Origin: Parascedosporium putredinis
Lineage: Eukaryota > Ascomycota > Sordariomycetes > Microascales > Microascaceae
Direction of reading: 5' to 3'
Length of the DNA: 64,000 nt
Assembly (NCBI GenBank): GCA_949357655.1
Contig: CASHTG010000020.1
Location: 310,001-374,000 of the forward strand
Both the position numbers and the translations under genes were made by a program. Positions within the stretch are counted from its first letter, which is position 1; each line of letters opens with the position of its first letter. The notes beneath the pieces were generated by a model. It was not told the DNA's origin. It saw only the letters and a program-made list of their open reading frames with translations, and did no database searches. This document shows, piece by piece, positions 51,693 to 62,062 of the stretch.

Positions 51693-52128
51693 GAAACAAA
51701 GGACCCCAAAAAGTACTTGCGACTTCCGAAGGTACTGCGCTCCCATGAAAGAAAGCAGTTGAGGGTGCAAGCTCGTGGTTGAAAGACCCACGAGCCAACG
51801 ATCTTGGCAAACCTTTTTTCTTTTTTTTTTTCGTTTTTTTTTTTTTTTGTTGCTCGGTCTGCGCCTGTCCGGCCTGGGTATGCCTCCCGGTCCATGTCCC
51901 ATGTCATATGTAATATGGACACCATTCTTTCCGCCTTCTCCTCCCCTGTCTGTTTCTTGTTTCGACCCTCACTTCCTTTTCTCCCTCGTTTCTCCCTCTT
52001 TCTTCTCCTTCCTCCCCTTCCCATTATTACATCCATCTTCCCGCTTTATCCCTATTCTCCCTCCCGCCCGCGCAGCTTCAACAGCTTGCTTCCCCCTTCT
52101 TGCTTGCTGATCTCCCCTCACCCTCCAA

Positions 52129-52164
52129 AGAGAGAGAGAGAGATAGCGCGCGCGTGTGTGTGTG
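52129..52164. repeat. AG tract followed by alternating GC/GT tract
   Basis: About 16 nt of AG are followed, after AT, by about 19 nt of strictly alternating purine-pyrimidine (GCGCGCGC then GTGTGT). This is a Z-DNA-prone element about 325 bp upstream of the elongase start codon. Confidence 0.85.
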
Positions 52165-52487
52165 CAAAAGTGTCGTGTAAACGGCTGCGTCGTGCATTGC
52201 TGTCTGGCACGTGCTGAGCTTGATAAAGGATCGAATATCCCCCCTTTCCTCGACTTACATCGTCGTTCGGTCGGAGCGAATCCTCGCAGCCAATTTTCGA
52301 TCTCGCCGATTGACTCGTCGGGTCGCTTTCTGATTGGGTGTCGTCAGACAAACAGCTCCTCGCCCAGCAAACCGCCCCTTGTAAGAGCTCTTAAGCAGCT
52401 CTCCCGCGTATCCTCTCGCCTCTTCCTCCCACCCCATTCGGCTCCTCCTCTTTTTACTCTCAGTCCACATCTCTCCCACCGCCCGCC

Positions 52488-54113
52488 ATGGACACCGTAC
52501 TTGCCTCCATGCCTCCGGCTTCGCTTTTCAACTTCCCCCGACCCACATCGCACAGTCGCAAGCTCCTCCTCCCGCCGGCGCCGCTGGACTCCCCGCGCCG
52601 CCACCTTTACGATTCCTCAAAACATCTTCGACGCCGCCCTCGACCCGCGCGTTCCCATCACCATTGCCGCCGTCTACGCCGTGACCGTCAAGGCTCTCAA
52701 CGTCTACAACACGTCTAATGGGAAGAAGCCCTGGGCAATCGCCAAGACGACGGGCTTCGCCTGGTTCGTCATCCTCCACAATGTCTTCCTCGCCGTCTAT
52801 TCCGCCTGGACATTTGTTGGCATGTTCAGGACCTTGAAGGTCAGCGTCCAGAACCCCTTTGGCCCTGCCGGTCTCGCCGGCACCGTCGATAGCTTGTGCC
52901 ACATGTCGGGATCCCCGGCCTTGGTAACGCCGTCTACTTCGATAACGACCAGGGCCGCTGGACCAGCCTTACCCAGAGCCCCGCCATCACCTCGGCCGGC
53001 GTGCCGGACGTCCACGCCCCGGGCAGGATCTGGAACGAGGGCCTCGCCTTCTACGGCTGGATCTTTTACCTCAGCAAGTTTTACGAGGTTCTCGACACCT
53101 TCATCATCCTCGCCAAGGGTAAGCAGAGCTCCACTCTGCAGACCTACCACCACGCCGGTGCCATGATGTGTATGTGGGCTGGTATCCGCTATATGGCCGC
53201 CCCCATTTGGATGTTTGCCTTTGTCAACTCCTTCATTCACGCCATGATGGTATGTCTCACCCCCTCCCCACTCGTCAATCTCTTGTTGCTTGTCCGGACT
53301 TTGGCCGGAGCCGGATATTCAGTCCGCCGGCCAACAAGCCCGTCTAAGCGAGTGTGCAAGTTAGCTAACTAGGGGCCACCCGGATTTGCAGTACACTTAC
53401 TATACCGTAACCGCGTTCTCGATTCGCGTCCCCATGATCATCAAGCGGTCCCTCACCACCATGCAGATCACCCAATTCCTCGTCGGCGCTTCCTATGCCA
53501 TGGCCCACTCCTTCGTCTCCTACGTTGTCCCCGTGACCAACGTCATCACCGAGAGCGTCACCGAAGCTGCTGCGGCTGCTGCTGCATCCTCTTCCGTTGC
53601 TGCTGCCGCCGACGCCGAGGCTCCCGTCGCCGAAGGACTCGCCGATACCCTCAAGGCGCTCTTCTTCGGCGCCGCCGCCAAGGTCTCGGAGGCTGCCGCC
53701 GCCGTGTCTCAGCCCCGGCCGCGCCCGCCGAGCCCCTTCTCGTCACCCGCACCGAGACCACCTATGTTGAGCAGCGCTGCATCACTACCGATGGCTCTAC
53801 GTTTGCCATCTGGCTCAACGTCCTGTACCTCGCGCCTTTGACCTACCTCTTTGTCAAGTTCTTCATCGAGAGCTACCTCCGCCGAGGTAGGGCCGATGCC
53901 GTTCGCGCCAAGGGCAAGAGCAACGGCAGCGCCGCCCAGAGGAGGATGAGCAATGTCGAGAGGGCCGAGAAGGCCGGTTGGGACGCCGCCAAGGAGGTCA
54001 ACAGGGAGGTCTACGGTGACGGCAACGGCAGCGAGGAGGCCATCGAGGATGACGAGGTTGTTGTGCCGTCGCCCAAGCCCAAGAGCCGGACTCGTGCCTC
54101 GAGGAGGGCGTAA
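52488..54113 (+). CDS. ELO-family very-long-chain fatty acid elongase
   Basis: ELO proteins are ER membrane 3-ketoacyl-CoA synthases that catalyse the condensing step of fatty acid elongation. Exons 52488-53249 and 53392-54113; the intron is 142 nt (GTATGT..GCAG). The start GCCATGG is optimal. Family features are FYLSKFYEVLDTFIILAKGK (an ELO KxxExxDT-type motif), the histidine box, here LQTYHHAG (His near residues 220-221), and several membrane segments, including WFVILHNVFLAVYSAWTFVG, QFLVGASYAMAHSFVSYVV and WLNVLYLAPLTYLFVKFF. Between the last two lies an Ala-rich stretch of about 70 residues, and the C-terminus is long, hydrophilic and basic (PKPKSRTRASRRA). The first His of the usual HxxHH box is Gln. 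The frame changes at 52591-52594 (one extra base), 52908-52910 and 53711-53716 (one missing base each). Counting these, the coding length is 1485 nt, 494 residues. The ELO assignment is secure; chain-length specificity cannot be told. Confidence 0.92.
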
Positions 54114-57100
54114 GGAGATGTTGTCGAACGACTGAGCAGGAGAAGACCAGAAGAGAAATGCCGAAACATTCGAGAGATGAATGGAGTAGATTTTTTGTTC
54201 TTGCTTCTATCAAACTAAAAAAGAGGAATTTGTGTTTTGGAGAGAAGATGAAGGAAGGGAGATGCATCTCACAGAGTTAATATGGAGGGAGATCGGAAGC
54301 AATCATTGCTCGGTGTGATGGAAAGGATCAAGAGAGATGCAACGGGCAACACAAAATCGGCCCACTCTCCGGCCTCAACGATGCCCTTGTTGGGAGGCCA
54401 GAACAGAACTCGTACGATAACATGTAAGCAATCGAGGCGAAGACGAACCAACCTCCTCTACCCTCTCCTCAAAGAAATCTAAATCTCTCGCAAGGGGAAA
54501 AGAAGGGAAAAAAATAGGAAACGGAGAATGGGGAAATGTGGAACGATGAAATGGTTTGGAGGGGTATATATTTTGCAACTTTCTCTAGATCTTGTTTTAC
54601 TATCAAAGACAAAAAATATCAAAGTTTAAAGCAGATGAACGCGTACAACCTGGTGACACTTGGGAGACTGCCGAAGCGCTGATGGTCGCTCCCTCCATCA
54701 AATTGTTATCTTGTTGCCTTGTTCTCGTGAGACAAACATTGTGTCTCCCTCATTCCGCGTTTGCTTGACCCTGCTCATGTTCTTTTGGGTTTCTAGTCCC
54801 ATGGGACTAGAGCAGATACTTTACTTACAACAGTCTCGAGTTCATGCTTCCACCCCCAAACACCCGACGAAGAAACAAGAAAACTCTCCACGACCCTAGC
54901 CATCTCATCCCTCGAACGAGCAAGGAAAGAAGGCGAAAACAAACAAAAAATAACAAGGACTAAAAAAGGAAGCGAGGACGGACGATGTGCCTATCCCGTA
55001 ACACAAGGGGAACGAATCTGCACCAAGGGAACGCGTGCCGGATGGAAAGCGAGGCCCCCTCAAGCTTGTCTCCTCACCTTTCCTCGTTATCGATTCGAAA
55101 GAATAGAGGGACTTGGTTCTCAAAAGGCAACATCCACCACAAACCTTGAGTGCCATGCAAGTGAAAAGCCTCTGACCTGCTCCAGGCTTTCACTATCAAC
55201 ATTTGAAGTCAGACGGTGGAGAGAGGAGGTCAACAGCCTAACTCACATCTATTGTCTTCATGGTTTCATTCTTTCACGCAAAGTCTTGTCAATGTAGAGA
55301 ATATTAATTGAGTCTATTATCTATCGGGCATAAAGGGACCGACCTTTCCCTCTTCTCATTTCTTGTTTCCTTTCCTAACCTTTTATGGTATTTCCATCTC
55401 TGTTCTTCTAGTCCATTCCAAATATCCCTCGCCAGGCTCATCAAGGTAAGGAGATAAGGAAAAAAAAATCAAAAAATTCTTTCATCAGTCTGAAGCGCAG
55501 AGAGATAGCAAGGCAAGACAAGGACTTGTTCCACATGTCCAGGGTATATTAAACCGAATCATAAGGGGAGAAGAAGGGTCAAAACAAATGCAGAAGAGAC
55601 CAGGAAGACTGAACACGAAAACAAGAAACTAAGCTTTCGCTGTAAAAGCAACCAAGGCATGAAAGAGAAAAACTCCGCGCTTCAGATGGACACATCTTGT
55701 TCTCTCGAGGGAACAAGCGTGAATGCAAACAACAATATATAAGCAGAGCAGGCTTGAACAAGGAGCAAATCAAAGCAAAGCAACGGAACAAGAAACAAGC
55801 GGCCGTCTAAAAAGGCAAGGGCAAGGAGGATAAAAACGTGTAAGTTTGAGGGAGGATGAAATCATCACCACACAGAAGGGGAGGGAAAAATGAAGCAATC
55901 TTCAATTTGGGACCGCGCGACATCGGCGCCAAGAAACCCGGGGGACCAACAGGTGTCGATTAGAGTGACCCCAAGCTTCTCAACGACGTGCACGTACGAT
56001 GAGGCGGGCTGTTTTGCCGCCGTCGCCTGGTAGAACTGATGGGAATTAAACCTGGGGAGGGCAAAGTTGGAGTTTGTGTATACGCGTCTCAACTGTCCCC
56101 TCCCCACGTAAGGGTTGGTTTGGTTGATGGGAAGGCAGGCAGAGGTAAGCGACGGGGGCGGATGCTACGACGGGCCAGAGTTGGCGCCCAAATCGACTCA
56201 AAGCCGAGAGAGAGCTAGTCGAGCTAGTGCACGTCCGCCGTCGTTCGGAGCGCCGAAGTGGTGGTGGATAAAATCAAAGAGGGGCGGGATTGCCTACTTG
56301 AGTAAAGTAGGCGAGGCACGCTGCTGCTCGCCGTTCCACTTTTACTCGGCGAAGGCGACAAATTGTGAGGGTCGGGCTGGCGGGCGGCTTTCTTTCGGCA
56401 TTACATTCGCTGTCGTCCTGATTGGAGCAATTGATGGGTGGGGTTTCGCGGTTTGCGCCCACCAAAATTGATCAATCTTTAGGGGCAAGACCCACTAATT
56501 CTCGGCCACTTCAGTTCACCAATCTCGCTAGCGAGTGGCCAGAGGGCGGTGCTCATCGTGCTGGCTCCTTTTGGGACCAGTGCCACTGGTGGTGCATGCA
56601 CCCTCTGAAGTTCGAAAATGAACCGGGATTGCGTTCCTCGCGCACGCTTGCGAACAACGCGCTCCCTCACCCTCCGCATTTCGGCATGGGAACTGGCAGA
56701 CGACTGAAAGAAAAAAACGTGCTGCCGATTCTTGTTAGATCTCGTTACAAAGCTCGCGAATCCATGTAGTCGAGTCTGGATAGGAAAAGGCGAATTTACC
56801 TGTTGTGGAGAAGTGAAAGAGGCCCAGTCCCCTGGAATTCAATGTGGGTAAGCCGAGGTCTCGGAGCGCCTGTCGACTTCGTATTCGATCATCCCAGTCT
56901 AGGTGTCTCCACCACCCGTCGCCACCACGCGACCCGCTCCGAAAACTGCCAATGAGCTCTGGACGGCGATCTTCTGTCGGTGGTGATGTGCAGACCATAG
57001 AAGCTAGAAGGAAAGAAGCATCTTCGCGCGACGCGCGACCTTCTTCTCGGCAACCACACGAACATCGACGCAATGGCGCGGGTGCGTGCATGCACCCACG

Positions 57101-57140
57101 TCGTGATTGCGCTCCAATTCATGGTTTCGGACTCAGGTTC
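54114..57140. other. Intergenic region between ELO and FYVE genes, no supported gene
   Basis: Two tail-to-tail genes (plus-strand elongase, minus-strand FYVE-like) flank these 3 kb, so it contains both 3' untranslated regions. The stretch from about 54900 to 55850 is A-rich on the plus strand. The remaining open frames are short and without domains. Confidence 0.5.
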
Positions 57141-58241
57141 TTAAAAAGTGCTCCAGTTCCAGTCCCTGGGCACACTAGCAGCAACGCTGGCCTTGGCAAG
57201 ATCCAAGCTTGCGAGAGCGTTGGCGGACGCAGCGATCGAATTGCAGGCCTTGGGACCCGAGGCGGATGCCCCCGCGATCTCGGAAGACGCTGAGCTCGAG
57301 TTACGGCTGCTGTTGCGGCTCCTCCAGGACTGGTATTCTGTGTGGCAGTGATTGCAGGCACGCGATGGCGAACCGCGGGGGTTATAGTTGGCGTCTTGGT
57401 CGAGGATGACCGCATTGCTGGAATGCGTGTCGCAAAAGATGTTACCACAGCGGCGACAGTGGTGGCGGCGCGTAAAGTAGCCAAAGGTTCGCTTGCAAGT
57501 TGGGTCGTCGCAAACCGTGGATGCCGGATCGGGCTGTTTAGGGCACAAGAGAACTCATGTTAGACAACAGGGAACTTAAGCAAGTGGTACGTGGGCTGGG
57601 TTGGGTGCTGGACAGTGGCACAAGAGGACGCGTGTTCGAGAGTAGATCCGAGACACAACCATCTTGAGACCGCCTCTAATCTGGCGCCATTGCTTTCTGG
57701 GGAGGGTCCCTGAAGGTGCCACGCTCCAGGGATAGGCAACGTTGCGCGGCCGCGCAAGCAAGTTCACGTACCTTCCAGTGTTGTTTTGTGGGTAGGGCAG
57801 TCACGTCGGGGAACATATCGACGTCAAGCTCATCCTCGTCCTCCTCAAAAGCCTTGCCGCTGTCTCCAGTAGACCTACGGGTCAGGCGCGACACGGCGGA
57901 CCCAGCAAAACCGAAAAGACTGGTATTCGACCGCGTCAGACTGCCAACAGGTGTGCTATCCTCGGAAACGGAAGATTTCGGGGTAGGGATGGGCTTGGAG
58001 GAAACTCGTTGGGGCGGAGGGCTGCGGGCATGAAGAGAGGACGCGCTTGGCGGGTGTGGTAGGCCTTGGGAGAGGTGGGAGAGTTGCCAGACGAGTTGCT
58101 GCTGCTGAGGGAGGAGACGCCCGTGTAGTTAACGCCGCGCTGAGGAATCTGGTAGGACTGGGATCGGTGGTGCTGAGGTCGGTCGTAGAAGCCATACCCC
58201 GGTTGCGTGTTGACCGAGGGCATGATGAGTTCGGTCGCCAT
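57141..58241 (-). CDS. FYVE-like zinc-finger protein
   Basis: FYVE fingers bind phosphatidylinositol 3-phosphate on endosomal and vacuolar membranes. Exons 57772-58241 and 57141-57533 with a 238-nt intron (GTACGT..ACAG). The N-terminal about 155 residues are low in complexity (Ser, Asn, Pro, Gln) with short conserved-looking pieces AYHTRQARPLFMP and RLTRRSTGDSGK. The finger follows the intron: CDDPTC, the PI3P-contact core RRHHCRRCG, then FCDTH and CNHC. The core basic motif is intact. The WxxD motif is not seen before the first Cys, the C-terminal RVC is RAC, and one zinc ligand position appears to be His (CDTH). The frame changes once in exon 1 (57997-58003), equal to one missing base; with it the total is 864 nt, 287 residues, and the intron falls between codons. 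The partner and pathway are unknown, but endosomal or vacuolar trafficking is likely. Confidence 0.88.
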
Positions 58242-61200
58242 GGTCGGAAAGTGGTCGCGTGCAATCAGGCTTGGAAGAATGTGCTGAGACGTGAATAAAA
58301 AAGCAGCTGGTGAAATACTGAGTTATCGTATCGGCGCGAAAGAATAGGGAGAAACACCGAGGGGTCGATTGCGGTGCGTGTGCGTGTTGTGCGGGCGAAG
58401 GGGGCGAGTTTAAACTCTTCTGGCGCGAGGGCGACAAGGACGGTGGTGGGTGACGAGGTGTGATGTACGTCGCCGATTGATTACAAGCGAATCGTCTGCC
58501 GGTCCGCTTTTTCTTTTGGTCGCAACTTTGCTTGGAGAAATGCGATCGGTGACTCGTTCAGTCGAAGAAGGGGATGTGGGAGAGAATAGGCGAGGAAAGA
58601 AGAGGTGGGAGGAGGATCGAAGAAAGAGACAGTATCGTGTCTCACACCTTTGCAAGACGAGTGGGAGATTGTCGAGGCGATGAAACGGAAGCGGGAAGGA
58701 GCAATCGTGGGAACGTCGCTGTTGCGCTGGGTCTCGGCTGGCTTTTGGGAATTTCGGGGGTGGGTATTGTATTTTAAAAGGGCAGGAGCACTGGGGAGCT
58801 AGGGAAGGAGGGGGGCGATGGACGGAGGTTAGCGAACGATGGAAGGAAGGGTGGGAGGGGGCGTCTGAAGCGAGGCCGTGGAGGTAGATGCACAGTGCAA
58901 TGAGTTTTGAGGAGGTGGGCGTGGGGACTTTTACCCTTCTGAGAAGAGGTAATGCTCCGTAACCGTCCTGCTTATTATTGCGGAGTGGGGATTAGCGGGT
59001 GGGTTACTGTCCCACCAGTTACAAGCCTGGGTCGTAATAAAACTTATAACGCCTGCGGCAATTGGCGGATCGGTCTTTGCTTGGCGCGACGACGGATCGA
59101 GTCTAGCACGGGAACCAAAAGCCAGAGGCAGTATTGTCGAAGATAACGGATAGTAATACGACGTAGTCTGCGAGAACCACCAGGCAGGCCGATGCAGTTT
59201 GGTTGCAACTCTGTCTCGTTATGCGGTTTAGTTTGGTCTCGTACCCAAAAGCCGGCTTGACGGAGTGAGCGCGTGCTATGCTCGCAACAGCGATGGGGAA
59301 CCAGGAAGCTCGGGAGCAAGAGCAGCAACGATGATTGGGAGACCTCACAATTCGAGGGAACAAAGAACAACAACAAAAAGAGGGAAAAAGAAAAGGTAGT
59401 GCATGCGGTTGCTGTCTCTCTCAATCTTGGCGCTTCAACACTTCCTATTTTTGTCCCTAAAGCTGAGGCACCGGCGGCGGACTTATCACGGTCAAAACTG
59501 ACACATACGTCCTTGTAGGACTTGGGAACGTTTGAGGTGTAGCGCGGGTAAAGGAGGCGAACAGAGGTAAGTTTCCTCTTGTCTTATCTTTCCTTGCTTT
59601 GCCTCGGTTCTCTTTCTCTGCTTCTGAAGCCTAAACTAGATTGACGCCCAACCTTAACACGAGCTGATTGTGAAAACCAGAAAAAGAAAATTAGGAACAA
59701 TGGAGAAGTATTTCGGGGAGGGGGCGGTAGCGAGGTGAAGGTGTTGGCGTTTGTCGGGGCCAGGTCTGCGGCCCGGTAGTGTAGGATCGCGAGAAAGGTG
59801 GGTGGGCGGCGGGTTGGTGCGAGGGTGCCAGTGTCCGATTATATGAAATCTGTCTTGCTGGAACGGGCGCAACTGCATGGGATGATGGGTGGTTTCGAGT
59901 CGAAGGCGGGCCTCACGATTCAAGCCCTGCTTGCTGGCTTGGGACTTGTGCAAGCCCAAACTTTAAAGCTGGGGGAGAAAGAGATTAAAATGACCAAAAA
60001 ACCAAAGCAACCCACGTCAAGCGCCTAGACCAAACGACTCGGTCAACGTCGCAAAGTAGGTGAGGCTTGCGGCGCGATGCTCTCCCAGTTGGAGGGCCGA
60101 GAGCCACAAGGGGTGTTTGCCTGGGGAGGACGAGCCAGGGGGTGAAAACACCAGCGGGTGATGGCTTTGCCGGGAAGCAACGCAAGTTTACCACGAGTTT
60201 TTGTTCTTGTCAGGTTGGCGCAAAACGGCGCCCGGCCTAGCTTGCCGGAGAGGCTGGCTAGACCGAAGTGCGTGTTGTGGGCTTCGCCTTTCTGTGTCGA
60301 TCAACCTCGATTTGTTAATATTGCCGGCGGCACAGGAGACTGACAAGAAGACTTTTATTACGGGCGACGGCTTGTATTGCAGGCGATTTTGGGGAGAAGG
60401 ATCTCTATCTCCTGTGTTGAGCATGTTGATTAGTCGTGATACCCCGGGCCGGGGACGCACGTTAGAGACCATGTCTCTGGACCAACGGTTTCTTATAGAA
60501 CCCATTACAACCAGCCTTAAACCTCGGCATGAGACGACTATCAATGACTGACGACGTCGCGCTCATCCTATGAGTCGAAATCGACGTCGATTCGAGGTAT
60601 TCCGGTTGCAAAGATCGCCCTAAGCATTGCTATCATCAGTTTCTCGCCGATCAGTGAACCGGTTGCCTCGATAGGAGATGGGACCCTCTACTGGTTGACG
60701 AATTGCAGCAGGGACTACTTGTCCCCTCCCCTCCTCCCCCACCACACTCTTCGCCTGTAATGGCCGTTTGCCACATTCCAGGCACGCTTGTATGATGATG
60801 CACTGATGTACAAATGCACACAACCATCTTCCACAGCTCACCCATCCACTTGCCGGCGCACCTTGTGGCGTCTCTTTTCCTCAATGGGTTGTTCTTTCCT
60901 CTCCCAAAATCCAATTTTCTGGTTTGATCCTGTGTTATTGTATTTCGGCACAGTGTGCCCTGTCTTTGGCCGACCGTACCATCAATCATTTAGCCATCGC
61001 TCTTTCCGCCTCGGAGCAGCGAACGCCTCATCTGCCCACTCGGCCGGCGCCTATTACGAAGCTTCCTGTGTCAGCCGCCTGCGCCATAGTTACTCTGGTC
61101 AACCGTGGGGGATTTTGAAGTCAATGGGTGAACAGACCATTATGAGACCCCTGCCCAGACCCTGTCTTTGAAGACCAATATGCCATGACCCTCAGCTCCT

Positions 61201-61878
61201 GGGAACCCCATCCCCCCTGGCAGAGCACGGCCCAAGTCCTCCGATCGGAGCCACTTTTCTGGCATTCCTGTTACTAACAACAAACCCCCAAATTCCACTT
61301 TTGAATGAGACGCTCCAGGGAGAGCAAATAGCAGAGGTGGTATTAATATGGTTTCCTTGAGCCCCTGGAGAGGGGAAAGACGGGGAGGATTTGTTTTGAA
61401 AAGACTCCAACTGGCGCTTCTCATGGCCGTTGCTGGGTGATCCTCGTCCTTCTTCACCGCAAAGCTTCGGGATTCCGCTCGGTTTGCTCCGAATCTTTCT
61501 CTAGTGCTATGGAAAGGCGTTCGGGGTGGTCGGTGCTTTGTGGCTCCTTTGGCTCCATGTGGTGTAGCCGACCGAATCAATGGTGTGGTTGATTATGATT
61601 ATATTTTTGTTCCTTTTTCCGATGTCTTCACTGTGTCTTCTTCACACCCACCGCTTGGTCTTGGAATCAATAGCGACGACAAAAATACCCTCCATTATTT
61701 TTAGGGGTAGCGTAGTGTGGTGGTGGTTTCCTACTTTGCATACAAGACACAATCCACCCCTCGTGCGACGTCGGAGCCCCCTCTTGAACGGGGTTTAGCC
61801 TCCCACGACACTTGTCGAGAGAAGGATATAAAAAAGAAGCGAAGCGAGTGTCTACGCGCAACGCTTTCTTTCTTGTTC

Positions 61879-61897
61879 TTTTTTTTTTTTTTTTTTT
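61879..61897. repeat. Poly-T run (19 nt)
   Basis: Nineteen consecutive T inside a T-rich stretch. There is no sign of a mobile element around it. Confidence 0.85.
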
Positions 61898-62035
61898 CCT
61901 CAGGAGATTCGTTCCCTCCCCCCTTCTCATGCGCCTCGGGTCGGGTACGTATCCCCCATTCATCAGATATCTCGATCCCCACAAAACTGCAGATGGGGAA
62001 CGGGAAAACCGAAGGGTATCGACCCTCGTTTAGAA

Positions 62036-62062
62036 GGGCCGTGGTGGGGGTAGGGGAGGGGG
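62036..62062 (+). other. Putative G-quadruplex motif
   Basis: Four G tracts of 3, 5, 4 and 5 bases are separated by loops of 7, 2 and 1 nt, which satisfies the usual G3+N1-7 pattern. It is not close to a known gene. Confidence 0.55.

Larger units (their letters stand above)
46922..52487. promoter_or_regulatory. 5.6-kb divergent intergenic region between FAO and ELO genes
   Basis: This region separates the start codons of two divergent lipid genes, so it must contain both promoters and leaders. I found no gene in it. It carries (AG)17 at 47377-47410 (about 460 bp upstream of the oxidase start), (GGGCT)5 at 51223-51247, (GAAAAA)4 at 51669-51692 and an AG tract followed by an alternating GC/GT tract at 52129-52164. 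From about 51800 to 52480 the plus strand is strongly pyrimidine-rich, typical of a fungal promoter or 5' leader for the elongase. Confidence 0.5.

Noticed and set aside
52156..53166. 336-codon frame starting upstream of the elongase
   Set aside because: The first 110 codons read the pyrimidine-rich leader. Only the part after about 52595 is the real elongase frame, reached from the ATG at 52488 through a frame change at 52591-52594.
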